DNA of 64,000 nucleotides from Candidatus Vicinibacter proximus (GTDB lineage: Bacteria > Bacteroidota > Bacteroidia > Chitinophagales > Saprospiraceae), in assembly GCA_016713905.1 (NCBI GenBank), contig JADJOE010000002.1, positions 310,001 to 374,000 on the forward strand. The letters are read 5' to 3'. The translations under genes and the position numbers were made by a program. This document shows, piece after piece, positions 38,651 through 48,900 of the stretch. The notes under the pieces are model-generated. The model had not been told where the DNA came from. It saw nothing but the letters and a program-made list of their open reading frames with translations, and did no database searches. Position 1 is the stretch's first letter; each line of letters begins with the position of its first letter.

Positions 38651-38700
38651 TTTGATATTGCGTTTTTAAGTTAAAAACTTTGATCGCAGGGTGTTTGAGA

Positions 38701-38753
38701 TTGCAAACCTCGACTATCTCCATGATCAGGATCGTAAAGAGTCGAGGTTGCAA
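38701..38753. repeat. Long inverted repeat between yoeB and the next gene
   Basis: TTGCAAACCTCGACT at 38701-38715 pairs with AGTCGAGGTTGCAA at 38740-38753 with one bulge, around a loop of about 24 bp. The arm sequence is the same GTTGCAAACC tail that ends repeat copies at 37.7 and 50.7 kb. It lies between convergent genes, so it may also end transcription. Confidence 0.7.
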
Positions 38754-38788
38754 ACTGGGAAAATTTGTAGTGTGCTACAGCAAGATTT

Positions 38789-39805
38789 TTACTTGTACAG
38801 ATTTGCATCCGGATTACCGTCTCCATTGGAATCAAAGCCCATAACTTTTAGTCTAACCTTCAAATATCCGCTTGCACCCGTTGTCCCAAATTGATCTTCA
38901 ACCAACATTAATCCATAGGCCTCACGATTTTGCATTTTTGTCTTGATGGCAAATACTTTTCCGTTTATTTTAGTTCGGCTTTCAAATTTGTCTTTGAAGG
39001 CAGGGGTCTGCTTGATCACAGCCAATAATTGATTATTGTTTTGGATTTTTTCAAACTTATCCGATGTGAGCGCAGTTAAAGCAATCTCACTTTCATTGAC
39101 TTCTTCCCATAATTTAACCGGTATGTTTGCATCTTTATAGTTGCTTCCCCTAAAATAGTAATTTGCAAAATGGTCATTTTTTACGTATGCCGGAGTCAAC
39201 AATGCATACATGGGCGCTGATCCGTAATAATCCGTTGCGGTAAAAATAATATCGACGCTGCTTGTATTTCCGGCTGCGTCCACATCGTCCATTATAAGAC
39301 CACTCATCATGTCCAGGTAACAACCATATTTTTGGTTGTTTTGATTCCCCAGATTAGCTGAGCCATCTGTGTTATATGAAGCGGATTCCGGTACTTCAAA
39401 TTGTTCAGCGGTGGATCCTGTTTCACTTACTTCGGTCGGACTATCTTCCAATGGTTCTGAAAGATCCGATGGGGGATCTGGCAATTGGTCATCATTTGTA
39501 TTTTCTGTTGCATCATTGTTTTTATTTTTAAAATGAAGTCCGCGGATCGGGTCAAATATTTTTATAATGGCCTTGACATTTTGTACAGTAGATTTGATCC
39601 CTTCCCCGGCCTGTTGCATGTTTTCATTCATAGCCACACTCCCATTCTGTACTTTCTGACTTTTCTGCTGAATCTTTTCTGTGGCCGATACCGCTTTATC
39701 CATTTTTTGTTCGATCTTATTCTGTGCTTGCGAACAATAAATGTTTACGACCATAAATGTCATCATAATCATTAACCTGAAATGCAGGTTTGCTAAATTT
39801 TTCAT
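38789..39805 (-). CDS. Secreted protein of unknown function with acidic linker
   Basis: I do not recognise the family. The 338-residue protein has a signal peptide (hydrophobic run LMIMMTFMVVNIYC, then SQAQ). A Gln/Lys-rich helical segment that could form a coiled coil spans residues ~29-90. An acidic, Pro-rich linker (~95-140) precedes a C-terminal globular region of about 190 residues. The end reads GFDSNGDGNPD, an Asp/Asn loop of the kind that binds calcium. It is the most distal of three secreted genes transcribed away from the two-component system, 78 bp after the previous one. It has no sorting domain or lipobox that I can see. Confidence 0.8.
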   Translation of the reverse strand: MKNLANLHFRLMIMMTFMVVNIYCSQAQNKIEQKMDKAVSATEKIQQKSQKVQNGSVAMNENMQQAGEGIKSTVQNVKAIIKIFDPIRGLHFKNKNNDATENTNDDQLPDPPSDLSEPLEDSPTEVSETGSTAEQFEVPESASYNTDGSANLGNQNNQKYGCYLDMMSGLIMDDVDAAGNTSSVDIIFTATDYYGSAPMYALLTPAYVKNDHFANYYFRGSNYKDANIPVKLWEEVNESEIALTALTSDKFEKIQNNNQLLAVIKQTPAFKDKFESRTKINGKVFAIKTKMQNREAYGLMLVEDQFGTTGASGYLKVRLKVMGFDSNGDGNPDANLYK

Positions 39806-39883
39806 TGGTATAATTTTAAAGTAGGAAATGAAATAATATGGATGAATGAAAATATGCGTCTTGAAATTTATTAGATTTTAATA

Positions 39884-41083
39884 TTAACGAATTACAATAC
39901 TTGCCTCAAAAGGTCGGTTGTTGCCATCAAAACGCACTAGCGGATCCCCTGCTCCATTATACAATTCTCTTTGATAAGTTCCTTCCTGGGCAAAAACTCT
40001 GAATGAATTCACATTCCAATTGTCTCCGCCTATGCCTCCACCAAAAGTTGTTTTTAAGACAACACTTTTGATTTGTTCGCATTTAACACTTTTTTGCAAT
40101 TCAATCGGCACTACCTGGTAATAATGGTTTATCCATCGGGCACCTTTGTTGATGTTTTCAAATTTTTGCGAAGTGCCATTCTTAAAATTAACTATGGCCT
40201 GAACATTGTCATTTCCTCCTCTTAAATCATCACCACCGGTAAAAATTTCCAATAATAATTCGTGAACAGTTCCATCCTTGGAAAGAACTTGAGTATTTGT
40301 GGTCGGGGGTATTGATCTGCTGTACTTTTTATCTACGAAATAGGTCATCCATTCACAGGAAACATCCTCTATATAATGATAACAATTTCTTGCAACATCT
40401 GGAATCAAAGTCATTGTTCGGTTCGGAAAATTAGGATCACAAATGAATATTTTAAAGTCTTCTTTATATTTTCCCAAATCTCCTTTGTAGCGACCTAACT
40501 GATATCCAATTGCAATCACCTGATGATGAGAAACTACACCTCCTCCACCTGCCTTGAAAAGTCCCAGGACTGCAGGTTTGCCCGCGTCAATACTTTCTTT
40601 CAGCTCCTGCAACCTTCCTCCATTGAATCCTTGAATTCCCCAATTAAAAAATTCACTGGTTCTCCAGCCAAAAGGATTATTGATTAATTCCGCCCACTTG
40701 TCTGCATTGGAAATAATGGATTTCTTTTGTCTGGCTTCTATAAAATTAGACAATGGAGAGCCATTAAATGGTCTGTATGATTGTTGAGGAATCGTTCGTC
40801 CTGCGTTATAATAATCCAACATGGTGTAAGCCATCCCTCCACAAGCACCTGCCAGCACAGGACCATCCACCAAAGCGAGTGGTAATTCCCAATGAATGTC
40901 ATTCACAAATTTAAACCCGTGGACTTCTGGTTTAAACGCAGTCATTTTTCGATTTAACAGAGCATCCTGTCCTGTAAGAGGAGTGTCCTTTATTTTGGTT
41001 GTTATCTTACTTTGTGCGGAACTCACTTGAATTAGTGTAATACTAAACAATACCGCCATTGAAAATTGAATGATATTTTTCAT
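39884..41083 (-). CDS. Secreted C39-like cysteine peptidase fold with C-terminal TGGDDLR domain
   Basis: This 399-residue protein has a signal peptide ending near SSAQ. A papain/C39-like layout follows: Cys81 in AGACGGMAYTMLDYY, His187 in VVSHHQVIAIGY and Asp216 in ICDPNFPN, in the order and with the local motifs of a Cys-His-Asp triad. The final ~130 residues start at LLLEIFTGGDDLRGGND and include NWNVNSFRV and GDPLVRFDGNN. That domain recurs in the neighbouring crystallin-like protein and is otherwise unfamiliar to me. Activity is inferred from the triad; the substrate is unknown. It lies 49 bp after the crystallin-like gene on the same strand, so the two are probably co-transcribed. Confidence 0.8.
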   Translation of the reverse strand: MKNIIQFSMAVLFSITLIQVSSAQSKITTKIKDTPLTGQDALLNRKMTAFKPEVHGFKFVNDIHWELPLALVDGPVLAGACGGMAYTMLDYYNAGRTIPQQSYRPFNGSPLSNFIEARQKKSIISNADKWAELINNPFGWRTSEFFNWGIQGFNGGRLQELKESIDAGKPAVLGLFKAGGGGVVSHHQVIAIGYQLGRYKGDLGKYKEDFKIFICDPNFPNRTMTLIPDVARNCYHYIEDVSCEWMTYFVDKKYSRSIPPTTNTQVLSKDGTVHELLLEIFTGGDDLRGGNDNVQAIVNFKNGTSQKFENINKGARWINHYYQVVPIELQKSVKCEQIKSVVLKTTFGGGIGGDNWNVNSFRVFAQEGTYQRELYNGAGDPLVRFDGNNRPFEASIVIR

Positions 41084-41132
41084 GATTTAAAATTTTAATC
41101 GTTTATAAATATTGCTTATAGATTTTTAAAAA

Positions 41133-41852
41133 TTAGTTACAGGCTCTGCCGGTTACATTAATTGGGTACCGCTTATTCTCTCCTGTAAATCGAACCATTG
41201 GCGCACCATTACCGCGATAAACTACCAATCCATCAGGATAAGATCGACTTATGTAGCTTACTTGCAGTTCATTCACATCCCAATTGTCATAATGTTCGAA
41301 AATATTTCCTCTATGTTCCGGAAGTCCACTGTGGGATAGTGCCATATCTAAAATTTGATCTATTCTAACCCCGGGTATAGAAATCGTGAAATCACGACTT
41401 GAGTTGGATGCAAGACTACCTCCAGCACCAACCATTCGATTGGATCGATTGCCGACACCATTTATACGCCAGTGAAAGATTGCATAGCTTCCACTTCTTA
41501 AATCATCTCCTCCGGTCTTAATAGAAATGCGAAGACTTGCATCTGAAGCATCTATTCTTTTTACTGTTATGGTACATCCTCTGGCTCCTAACAATCCTGC
41601 AGAACCATCCATGTTTCTCCAATACTGACAAAGACCCGTACACCCATCCTCATTGGCCATAATCACCAAATATCCACTCGGAATAGTTATAGATCTTACG
41701 TTGAATGGTAGTCGTGTACCATCACCGGCAGAGATCGCCTGTCGAGTACCTCTGTAATTTTGTTCACTGTGAATAATAACCTGACTACTCACCGAACTAA
41801 ATATTATGGTGATCATAAAACTCATCACTGAATTCAAAACCTTGTTTTTCAT
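41133..41852 (-). CDS. Secreted beta/gamma-crystallin-like protein with TGGDDLR domain
   Basis: The protein has 239 residues with a signal peptide (SFMITIIFSSVSSQ). Residues ~25-100 fit a beta/gamma-crystallin unit: IHSEQNYRGTRQAI carries the Y/FxxxxYxG motif, and LPFNVRSITIPSGYLV is the usual second-strand pair. The rest starts at ISIKTGGDDLRSGS and includes NWDVNELQV and GAPMVRFTGEN. It aligns by eye with the C-terminal domain of the cysteine-peptidase-like protein next door. Crystallin units often bind calcium or polysaccharide; neither is shown here. The gene is nearest to the response regulator and leads the three-gene secreted cluster. Confidence 0.8.
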   Translation of the reverse strand: MKNKVLNSVMSFMITIIFSSVSSQVIIHSEQNYRGTRQAISAGDGTRLPFNVRSITIPSGYLVIMANEDGCTGLCQYWRNMDGSAGLLGARGCTITVKRIDASDASLRISIKTGGDDLRSGSYAIFHWRINGVGNRSNRMVGAGGSLASNSSRDFTISIPGVRIDQILDMALSHSGLPEHRGNIFEHYDNWDVNELQVSYISRSYPDGLVVYRGNGAPMVRFTGENKRYPINVTGRACN

Positions 41853-41883
41853 AATTTAAATTTTTATAAATTTTTTGATGATA

Positions 41884-41891
41884 CAAAGTTA
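41884..41891 (-). promoter_or_regulatory. Candidate -7 box for the secreted-protein cluster
   Basis: The minus strand reads TAACTTTG, an exact TAnnTTTG match, 32 bp upstream of the crystallin-like gene's start. No clear TTTG -33 element is at the expected distance, so an activator such as the adjacent response regulator may be needed. Confidence 0.5.
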
Positions 41892-42117
41892 GGATGCCTT
41901 AAAATCACCACTTAAAATCAGGCATAGCATGATCATGTCTAAATGCAGGTTTAACCATCACATGATGATGTGATGCAACTTTTTATTCCTGCTGATAATA
42001 TAAAAATTAGTTAACGAAGTAAAATAATTAAGGTGTCAGGTAAATACCGGTCACTAAAATAAATACGAATAACTTAGATTTGCTGAATTTAAATTTCTCA
42101 CCTAAAAAATATTCTAA

Positions 42118-42744
42118 CTACTTATTTGTGATCTTGTAAATGGCTTCAGTAGCGCTGTTTACCTGTAACTTTTTGTAAATTTTCTTAATATGTGTTCTGA
42201 TGGTATCAATACTTAGTTCCAATTTATCCGCAATCATTTTATAACTACAACCTTTTACAAGTTCTTGCAGTATTTCATTTTCACGTTCGGTAAGTTGCTC
42301 AATATTTTCCTTCTTTACTATTGAAGGTCTAGCAAATGAATTCAATACTTTACGAGCTACACTTCCTGTCATGGGTGCCCCTCCGTTTAAAACATCTTTA
42401 ATGGCAGAGATAATATTTTCAAAATCATTTTTTAATAAATAACCACTTGCACCTGCACAGATTGCATTGTAAATATGTTCACTATCGTCAAAAATAGTCA
42501 ACATAATAATCGGTAGGGTTAAATTATTTGATCGCAATAATGTTACTGCTTCTATCCCATTGATTACCGGCATGTCTATATCCATGAGAATAACATCAGG
42601 TCTGTATTCATCTATATCCTTTAATACCTCAGAAGGATTAGGTTTTGCAAGCATGACCTCCATTTCTTTATTCCATTGAAACAATGAACACAAGCTGGAT
42701 CTTAAATGATCACTGTCCTCATAAATAATAATTCTTACAGACAT
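42118..42744 (-). CDS. NarL/FixJ-family response regulator
   Basis: This 208-residue protein has a receiver domain (residues 1-~120) and a LuxR-type helix-turn-helix (~145-208). The phosphorylation site is Asp55 in VILMDIDMP. The acidic pair is Glu9-Asp10, the switch Thr is Thr83 and the conserved Lys is Lys105, so the receiver looks fully functional. The output domain shows LTERENEILQELVKGCSYKMIADKL and SIDTIRTHIKKIYKKL. It lies 55 bp downstream of the sensor kinase gene, its evident partner. The three secreted genes downstream on the same strand are candidate targets, which is an inference from position. Confidence 0.95.
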   Translation of the reverse strand: MSVRIIIYEDSDHLRSSLCSLFQWNKEMEVMLAKPNPSEVLKDIDEYRPDVILMDIDMPVINGIEAVTLLRSNNLTLPIIMLTIFDDSEHIYNAICAGASGYLLKNDFENIISAIKDVLNGGAPMTGSVARKVLNSFARPSIVKKENIEQLTERENEILQELVKGCSYKMIADKLELSIDTIRTHIKKIYKKLQVNSATEAIYKITNK

Positions 42745-42759
42745 TCATTTAAATTTTTC

Positions 42760-42767
42760 CAAAGGTA
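42760..42767 (-). promoter_or_regulatory. Candidate internal promoter of the response regulator
   Basis: The minus strand reads TACCTTTG, matching TAnnTTTG, 15 bp before the regulator's start and inside the 55-bp gap after the kinase gene. TTTG sequences 17 bp further upstream are slightly closer than the usual spacing. The regulator may therefore also be transcribed on its own. Confidence 0.45.
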
Positions 42768-42799
42768 AGTCAATTCATTTCAAACAAATCCTAACATGA

Positions 42800-45031
42800 T
42801 CATGTGATGGGTATTTTTAAACGCACATAAGTTCCTTCATTTCCATGTTGAATTTCAAAACTTCCACCTATAGAGATGGCTCGCTCTTGCATACTTTTAA
42901 TACCGGTACCGGTACTACCTAGTTTGCCTTTCCACTCCCCATTATCTGTTATCTCCAACTCATAGCTGGCTTTAGTCTGCTTCCAAATGATGCGTACTGT
43001 GTCCGCACCTGAATGCTTCACAATGTTGTTGATCACTTCTTTAAAAATAAGTAAAACCTCCTTACGCGATTCAACCGGAAGAGCCTTGGACAATAATCCC
43101 TCATCCACATCAAAAAAAACTTTGATATTCTGTGATTCCAAAACTTTCCCTGAAAATTCCCTCATTCTGGCAGAAAGTGCTTCAATTTTTTCATTATCAG
43201 GTCTGATAGCCCAAACAATATCGCTCATATTTTGCTGTATCGTCTTACTTTGTTGGGTTATTTGATTTAACATTTCCTTTGCTTGCGATGGATCCTTATC
43301 CAGTGATTGACTGGATACTAAACTAAGGATATTTATACTTGTAAGTGTACTTCCAATTTCATCGTGTAAATCCTTTGCAATGTTGTTTCGTATTTTCAGC
43401 AGGCTATTTTGTTGGGCAATTTTTCTTTTTAACTGATATCTGTTAAATAATAAAAAGCCCAGCACCAAGGAAATAAAAATAGAACCTATCAAAACTTGAC
43501 TTAATATTCGTTGCCGCTGAATCTGTCTTTCATTGAGGAGCTTATCCTGTTCAAGAATTTTTACGTTTTGATTGGTTAATTCCAATAGCCGGTTATTGGA
43601 TTGATTGATCAATTCCTGTTTGGTTTTTTCGGATTCTATTTTTTGATAGCGACCCAACTGAATTTCCTGATCTTGTTTTAATAAGGTAATTTCCTGTTGC
43701 CCCTTTATGTTAAGCAAATTACTGATCTCCATCAGTTTATTTTGCTTGTCAATTTCAAGTTCCCTTTGTTTTTGCTCGGCACTTAATTTGGCTAATTGCA
43801 GATCCTTTTTTTCAGTTTCGTATTTTAATTTAAGTTCTTCGACATTTGTTTTTGTTTTCTCATTGAACAAACTGTCTCTGTAGTTATAATTCAATTGAAT
43901 GTATTTTAAGGCATTATTGAAATCATTATGCTTTTTATAAAACCCTGTCTTACTGGAATATAGTGCTTGCAATAAAGGTTTGCTCTGAAGCTTGGTTGCA
44001 AGTAGATATGCTTTCTCATAAAAAATTTCTGATTGTAAAGAATCCGCCATCTTTTCAGATAACTCTGCAGTCTGAATGTATTGTAAAGTGAGTTTGTATT
44101 GATCACCAGTCAACTTATAAATCTCAATTGCTTTTTCGTGGTATTCAAAAGCATCCGTATTTTTATTTTGCCGGGTCAATAAAGTGGCAGAATTTGAATA
44201 TACCTGTGCCTGCATAGTTTTTATCCCACTTAATTCTGCATAGTGGATGGCTTTCTTTTGATATATCCATGCTGTGTCTAAAGAAATATATGAATAAACA
44301 GTTACCAAATTTCCTAAGTTTGCAGCAATACCTTTTACATCACCAATTTTTTCACGAATAGCAAGAGATTCTTTAAATAAATTGGCCGCCTCCTCGCGTT
44401 TATTTAAACGGTAATAACTTACAGCAAGATTCCCGATAGTATTCGCCACCTCCTGTTCAATACCCATGGACTCAAATATGCGAAGAGCATGAAGATAATT
44501 CTCTGCAGCATTTGCATAGTCACCCAATTTATCATAGTTAATTCCGATTTCATTATAAGCCAGTGCAATATACAGTGAGTCTGTTCTGTACGATAAGTAC
44601 TGCAATCCGGATTTTGAAGCCACAATCGCTTGCTCAAAATCATTTAAACTTTTCAAAAACTGAGATTTTTGTAGAAAAGCCAAGCCCATGATCAAGCTAT
44701 CGTGAATGGATGAACCTAATTGATATCCCTCTTTAAGATTTTCTTCTATCTTATCATATTCACTTTTCTTCAAGAGTAAATCAGCCATTTTCAAACATGC
44801 ATACGCTTCTCCACGTTTCATTTTTCTCTCCTTACTGATCTGCCTTGCCTTATTGATGATCCGAATAGCATCATCCAATTTTCCTTGAAAATCAAGCTCA
44901 TCTGCTTCATTGAGCAAACGATAAATTTCAATTGAATCTTTAGGAGTATATATTACTTGTGTGTGGACAGTGGAAAGCCATAATGGTACCATCAGTAGAA
45001 AAAGTAAACTAATTCTATTCCTTTCTGCCAT
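42800..45031 (-). CDS. TPR-containing sensor histidine kinase (HisKA_3 type)
   Basis: The protein has 743 residues: signal peptide, then ~350 residues of tetratricopeptide repeats (for example AYNEIGINYDKLGDYANAAENYLHALRIFE). A long Gln/Glu/Lys coiled coil (~390-505) follows, then one membrane span at 509-529 (IGSIFISLVLGFLLF) and a cytoplasmic kinase. His556 in AKDLHDEIGSTLTSI is the phosphoacceptor of a NarX/DesK-type dimerisation domain. The ATPase has EVINNIVKHS (N box), ITDNG and GTGIKSMQERA. The G1 box reads DNGEWKG where DNGxG is usual, a small deviation. The periplasmic TPR suggests sensing of a protein or envelope state. It pairs with the response regulator 55 bp downstream. A full promoter precedes it. 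Confidence 0.95.
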   Translation of the reverse strand: MAERNRISLLFLLMVPLWLSTVHTQVIYTPKDSIEIYRLLNEADELDFQGKLDDAIRIINKARQISKERKMKRGEAYACLKMADLLLKKSEYDKIEENLKEGYQLGSSIHDSLIMGLAFLQKSQFLKSLNDFEQAIVASKSGLQYLSYRTDSLYIALAYNEIGINYDKLGDYANAAENYLHALRIFESMGIEQEVANTIGNLAVSYYRLNKREEAANLFKESLAIREKIGDVKGIAANLGNLVTVYSYISLDTAWIYQKKAIHYAELSGIKTMQAQVYSNSATLLTRQNKNTDAFEYHEKAIEIYKLTGDQYKLTLQYIQTAELSEKMADSLQSEIFYEKAYLLATKLQSKPLLQALYSSKTGFYKKHNDFNNALKYIQLNYNYRDSLFNEKTKTNVEELKLKYETEKKDLQLAKLSAEQKQRELEIDKQNKLMEISNLLNIKGQQEITLLKQDQEIQLGRYQKIESEKTKQELINQSNNRLLELTNQNVKILEQDKLLNERQIQRQRILSQVLIGSIFISLVLGFLLFNRYQLKRKIAQQNSLLKIRNNIAKDLHDEIGSTLTSINILSLVSSQSLDKDPSQAKEMLNQITQQSKTIQQNMSDIVWAIRPDNEKIEALSARMREFSGKVLESQNIKVFFDVDEGLLSKALPVESRKEVLLIFKEVINNIVKHSGADTVRIIWKQTKASYELEITDNGEWKGKLGSTGTGIKSMQERAISIGGSFEIQHGNEGTYVRLKIPIT

Positions 45032-45074
45032 TGCATTGCCTCCCGATTTTAAAAGTAAAGACCCGGAGCATAAA

Positions 45075-45106
45075 CAAATTTATTGAAATATATTCAAAAT
45101 TTCAAA
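45075..45106 (-). promoter_or_regulatory. Bacteroidota promoter of the sensor kinase operon
   Basis: On the minus strand TTTG (45106-45103) is followed after 20 bp by TAAATTTG (45082-45075). Both elements match the Bacteroidota -33/-7 consensus at the expected spacing. Transcription should begin near 45068, about 37 bp before the start codon. Confidence 0.75.
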
Positions 45107-45269
45107 TTGGTTGGTTGTTTTATAAAGGAAGACTTATTCACTTGAGTGATTGAGTCATAATTATTGAAATGCACCCTTTTTACCTCTACTGAAAATATCA
45201 TTACAACATTTTAACAATTATACCGAGGGTGAAAAGAACCTTAAACATTCTTTTGTAAACAGTACGTTA

Positions 45270-45760
45270 GCTTTAAGCCGGGAGGCTCAAAGCAACCGAA
45301 AGGGTTGTTTCATGCGTCACTGCTTGAAACTATAGGGCAAAAGGAAGTTGCGATTTTTAATCTGTGGGATGTAATTAGAATAGGCTCAGCGGGACGCGTT
45401 CAACTCACCCCCCAATAAATTGGGGCCCCTCTCTTGAAAGAGAGGGGGGGGAGGAAGACTGCTCGGGAAGTGCTTCAAGCTTTAAGCCGGGAGGCTCAAA
45501 GCAACCGAAAGGGTTTTTTCATGCGTCCTCGCTTGAAGCTAAAGGGCAAAAGGAAGTTGCGATTTTTACTTTGAGGGATTTAATTAGAGTAGGCTCAGCG
45601 CGACACGTTCAACTCACCCCCCAATAAATTGGGGCCCCTCTCTTGAAAGAGAGGGGGGAGGAAGACTGCTCGGGAAGTGCTTCAAGCTTTAAGCCGGGAG
45701 CCTCAAAGCAACCCAAAGGGTTGTTTCATGCGTCCTCGCTTGAAACAAACGGAGGATGGA
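45270..45760 (+). repeat. Tandem composite repeat, about 2.5 units of ~208 bp
   Basis: Part B copies start at 45270, 45479 and 45686. Part A copies (GGCTCAGCGGGACGCG entry, then the two C/T-rich hairpins) start at ~45383 and 45593. The order is B-A-B-A-B with a 207-209 bp period. Two of the three B copies keep the AACC/GGTT and TTTCA/TGAAA stems; the middle copy has TTTTTTC at that point. A decayed B-like copy follows at about 45798-45848. The segment 45107-45240 holds no gene. Confidence 0.9.
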
Positions 45761-45933
45761 AAAGGAGGAAATTGCAGTCTATTGTAAGTAATAAATAAGC
45801 TTTTAGATGGGTGGTTCAAACCAAGCCGGGATGCTCAATGCAACCTACTTTTCCTTAGATTTTCAAATATTACATTTCCCCATTACAGAATTATAGTATT
45901 ACAGCATTATAACATTATACCATTAATACTTTC

Positions 45934-48900
45934 TCAATCTGTAATGATATAAGATTCCGAACTTCCTCCGGCAATGGTTCCACACTTCAGTTGATTACCA
46001 TTCGTGCGTATATTTCCATTTGTTAAAGTGAGTTGATTGATTGTAAAATTACCTCCTAATACCATTGTTTTTCCCATGCCATTCATGATCACACAATTTA
46101 AAATAACAGGTCCGCCCACTGGTTTGATGGTTACGGATTTATTAATGGTGATACATGGTTCTAAATAAGTGCCGGATGGAATTTCTAAAATGTCACCATC
46201 ACCTGTAGTTCCAGATGTTAATGCCGCATTCATTGAAGGATAATAGATGTTATCCGTAACATTGAATATGGGATTGCTTATTTTAATTACCACATCATTG
46301 CCATCGCCTCCGAGATATGTTATAGTAGCCATTAATCCGCTGCCTAGGAAATTACTGATGAATGCTCCTTCTGATAAACCGGTAAAATTTCCAATAACAG
46401 CATCTACACCATCATTGTTTACAATAGTAAAAGAGTCATTATGGACAGGCACATACGAGCCACTACAAAAAAGATTTACTCCCGAAAGGTTAACAGAACC
46501 AAGCACTGCAAGTTGGCTATAAGTAGCACCACTACCATCACCAAGTGTAGTACCACTAATGAGAATGGCCAAGTCGCTGGCAAATGACAAAATACCAGCA
46601 GTCACATCTGTGCCTGTATACGTCGGTTTAACTGCGTATGGAGCGTTAGCGGGATCAAGCAAGAGCGTACCACCGTTAGTATTGATTCCACCGCCAGTAA
46701 AAAGCACGTCTCCATTGCTGATTAGTTGGATATTTGTAGAAAGACTGCGGGTTATGTTGGCACTTATGGTAATGTTACCAGCATTGGCGTTACCAATGAT
46801 TAGTGTGCCCGTGCTGATTAAGTCTAGTTCAGTATCTGACAACACCAGTGGACCACCAACAGTGTTAGATGCAGATCCCAGGTCAATGGCTGTACCATTG
46901 GTATAAGGAAAAATACTTGCACTGCTGCTTCCATTGGTGCTTATTGCAGCTAGCATGTTCATGCTATTAGCGCTCAGGGAGATATTACCACCATTGGCGG
47001 CAGTTGTGATCGTTCCAGTGAGCTGAGTGACAATCCCAAATGCCGTCAAACCTCCACCTTCAATTCCAATCACGGAAACATTGCCACCTGAAGAAGTGAT
47101 CACAGAGTTTGGTTTTTCAAGTAAAACTCCGTTGTTGTCACTTCCTGTCGCGGTTCCCCCTGTGCCTTGCACATTGACAGTGCCTATTCCGCCTGCAGAA
47201 ATAATCGAGGCATCAGTGACGTAGACTCCGTAATTACCTGCAGAACTACCTAATCCGCCTCCAGTACCCATGATGATTACATTTCCATTTGAAGAATTGA
47301 TAGTTCCCGATAGATTTAAAAATACACCTGCGTTATTGCTTCCGGTGGAATTGCTTCCTCCAAATCCTATCACTTCCACAGTGCCATTTCCTCCTGCAGA
47401 GATGCCTCCGGATTGTTGGATAGCAACGCCGATATTAGCTCCTGAGGCACTTGAGCCACCTCCATTGCCTGTGACCTTTACATTTCCACCGACCGAAGTA
47501 ATTGCTGAATTGGTTCCGGACACACTTACCCCGGCATTAAAAATTCCAGAACCCTGTCCAGCTGAACCTAAAACGGTCACCATACCAGTTCCCGCTGATG
47601 TTATTGAAGCTCCTGATTCTACATTTATTCCAAAGTCAAGTTGAGAACTTGATGAACCTCCTCCTTGCCCGGTGACATTGACAGCTCCACCATTAGAACT
47701 GATTTTTGAGTTTGCATTTCTGATTGAAATTCCATGGTTGTTACCACCATTTGAAGGTCCACCGGTACCATTTAAAGTGACTGTGCCAGAGCCACCTGCT
47801 GTAATTGTAGCCGCTGATTCTACCAATATTCCGTAATTGGAGTTTGTGGTACCTGATCCACCTGCGATTCCGGTAACGCTAACGTTACCATTGTTGGAAT
47901 TTATGGAAGCTGCAGACCCATTTAAAAAAACGCCATAAGCTGTGCCACTGTTCACTCCCCCGGTACCTCCTGTGCCGTGCACCACCACGTTACCATTTCC
48001 ACCTGCATTGATGATGGAAGATAATATATACACCCCAGCATTTGCGGAAGAAGATGAAGCAGGAATGGAACTACCACCGATGCCTGTTACACTTACATTT
48101 CCGCCCGATGATGTGATACTTGCATGACCGCTGTTTACATAAACACCAGTATTGAAATTGCCAGTTGGGCTACCACCTGTACCGTTAACTGTAACTGTAC
48201 CGTTTAGCCCAGCAGTTATTCTACCGAGCGTACCAATTGCAACTCCAAAATTATTGCCTGAATTACCTGTCCCCCCACCTTGTCCGGTTATAGATACATT
48301 TCCACCATTTGAACTAACCAAGGAGTTCGCTTTATCTACAAAAACGCCATAGTTAAAACTACCTGTCGGAGTACCAGCTGTTCCCATAACACTCACCGTA
48401 CCGCTTCCTCCGGAAGATATGAGTCCTCCATTGTCCACAAAAACACCATGACCGTATTGAGAAGCACCAGATCCTCCACCATGACCAGTTACTGAGACAT
48501 TACCTCCTGATGAAGTAATTTTAGAGTTAGCTGCGTTTACATAAACCCCAAAATTATCATTTCCAGTTGTGGTTCCAGCATTGCCTATTACGGTTACACT
48601 TCCAGTTCCACTTGAGGAAATTGAAGATGCGTCATTGATGATGACCCCATAATTGCTTGCACTGGTGCTTGTGCCACCTCCTGTTCCAGTTACAGTAGTA
48701 CTGCCATTAGTTGAAATAATTGAACCACCAGTATTAACCAAAACACCTCCATTTGAATTTCCAGAAGAGTTAGTTCCTCCATAACCTGTCACAGAGATCG
48801 TTCCATTGGCCCCGGTCGAAATCATACCGGATGATTGAACCGCAACACCAAAATCGGCCAGAGAAGCACCGGTACCTCCTCCATGACCAGTGACATTTAC

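Noticed and set aside
42118..45031. Hybrid one-protein two-component system
   Set aside because: The kinase has no receiver or DNA-binding domain, and the regulator is a separate complete gene 55 bp away.
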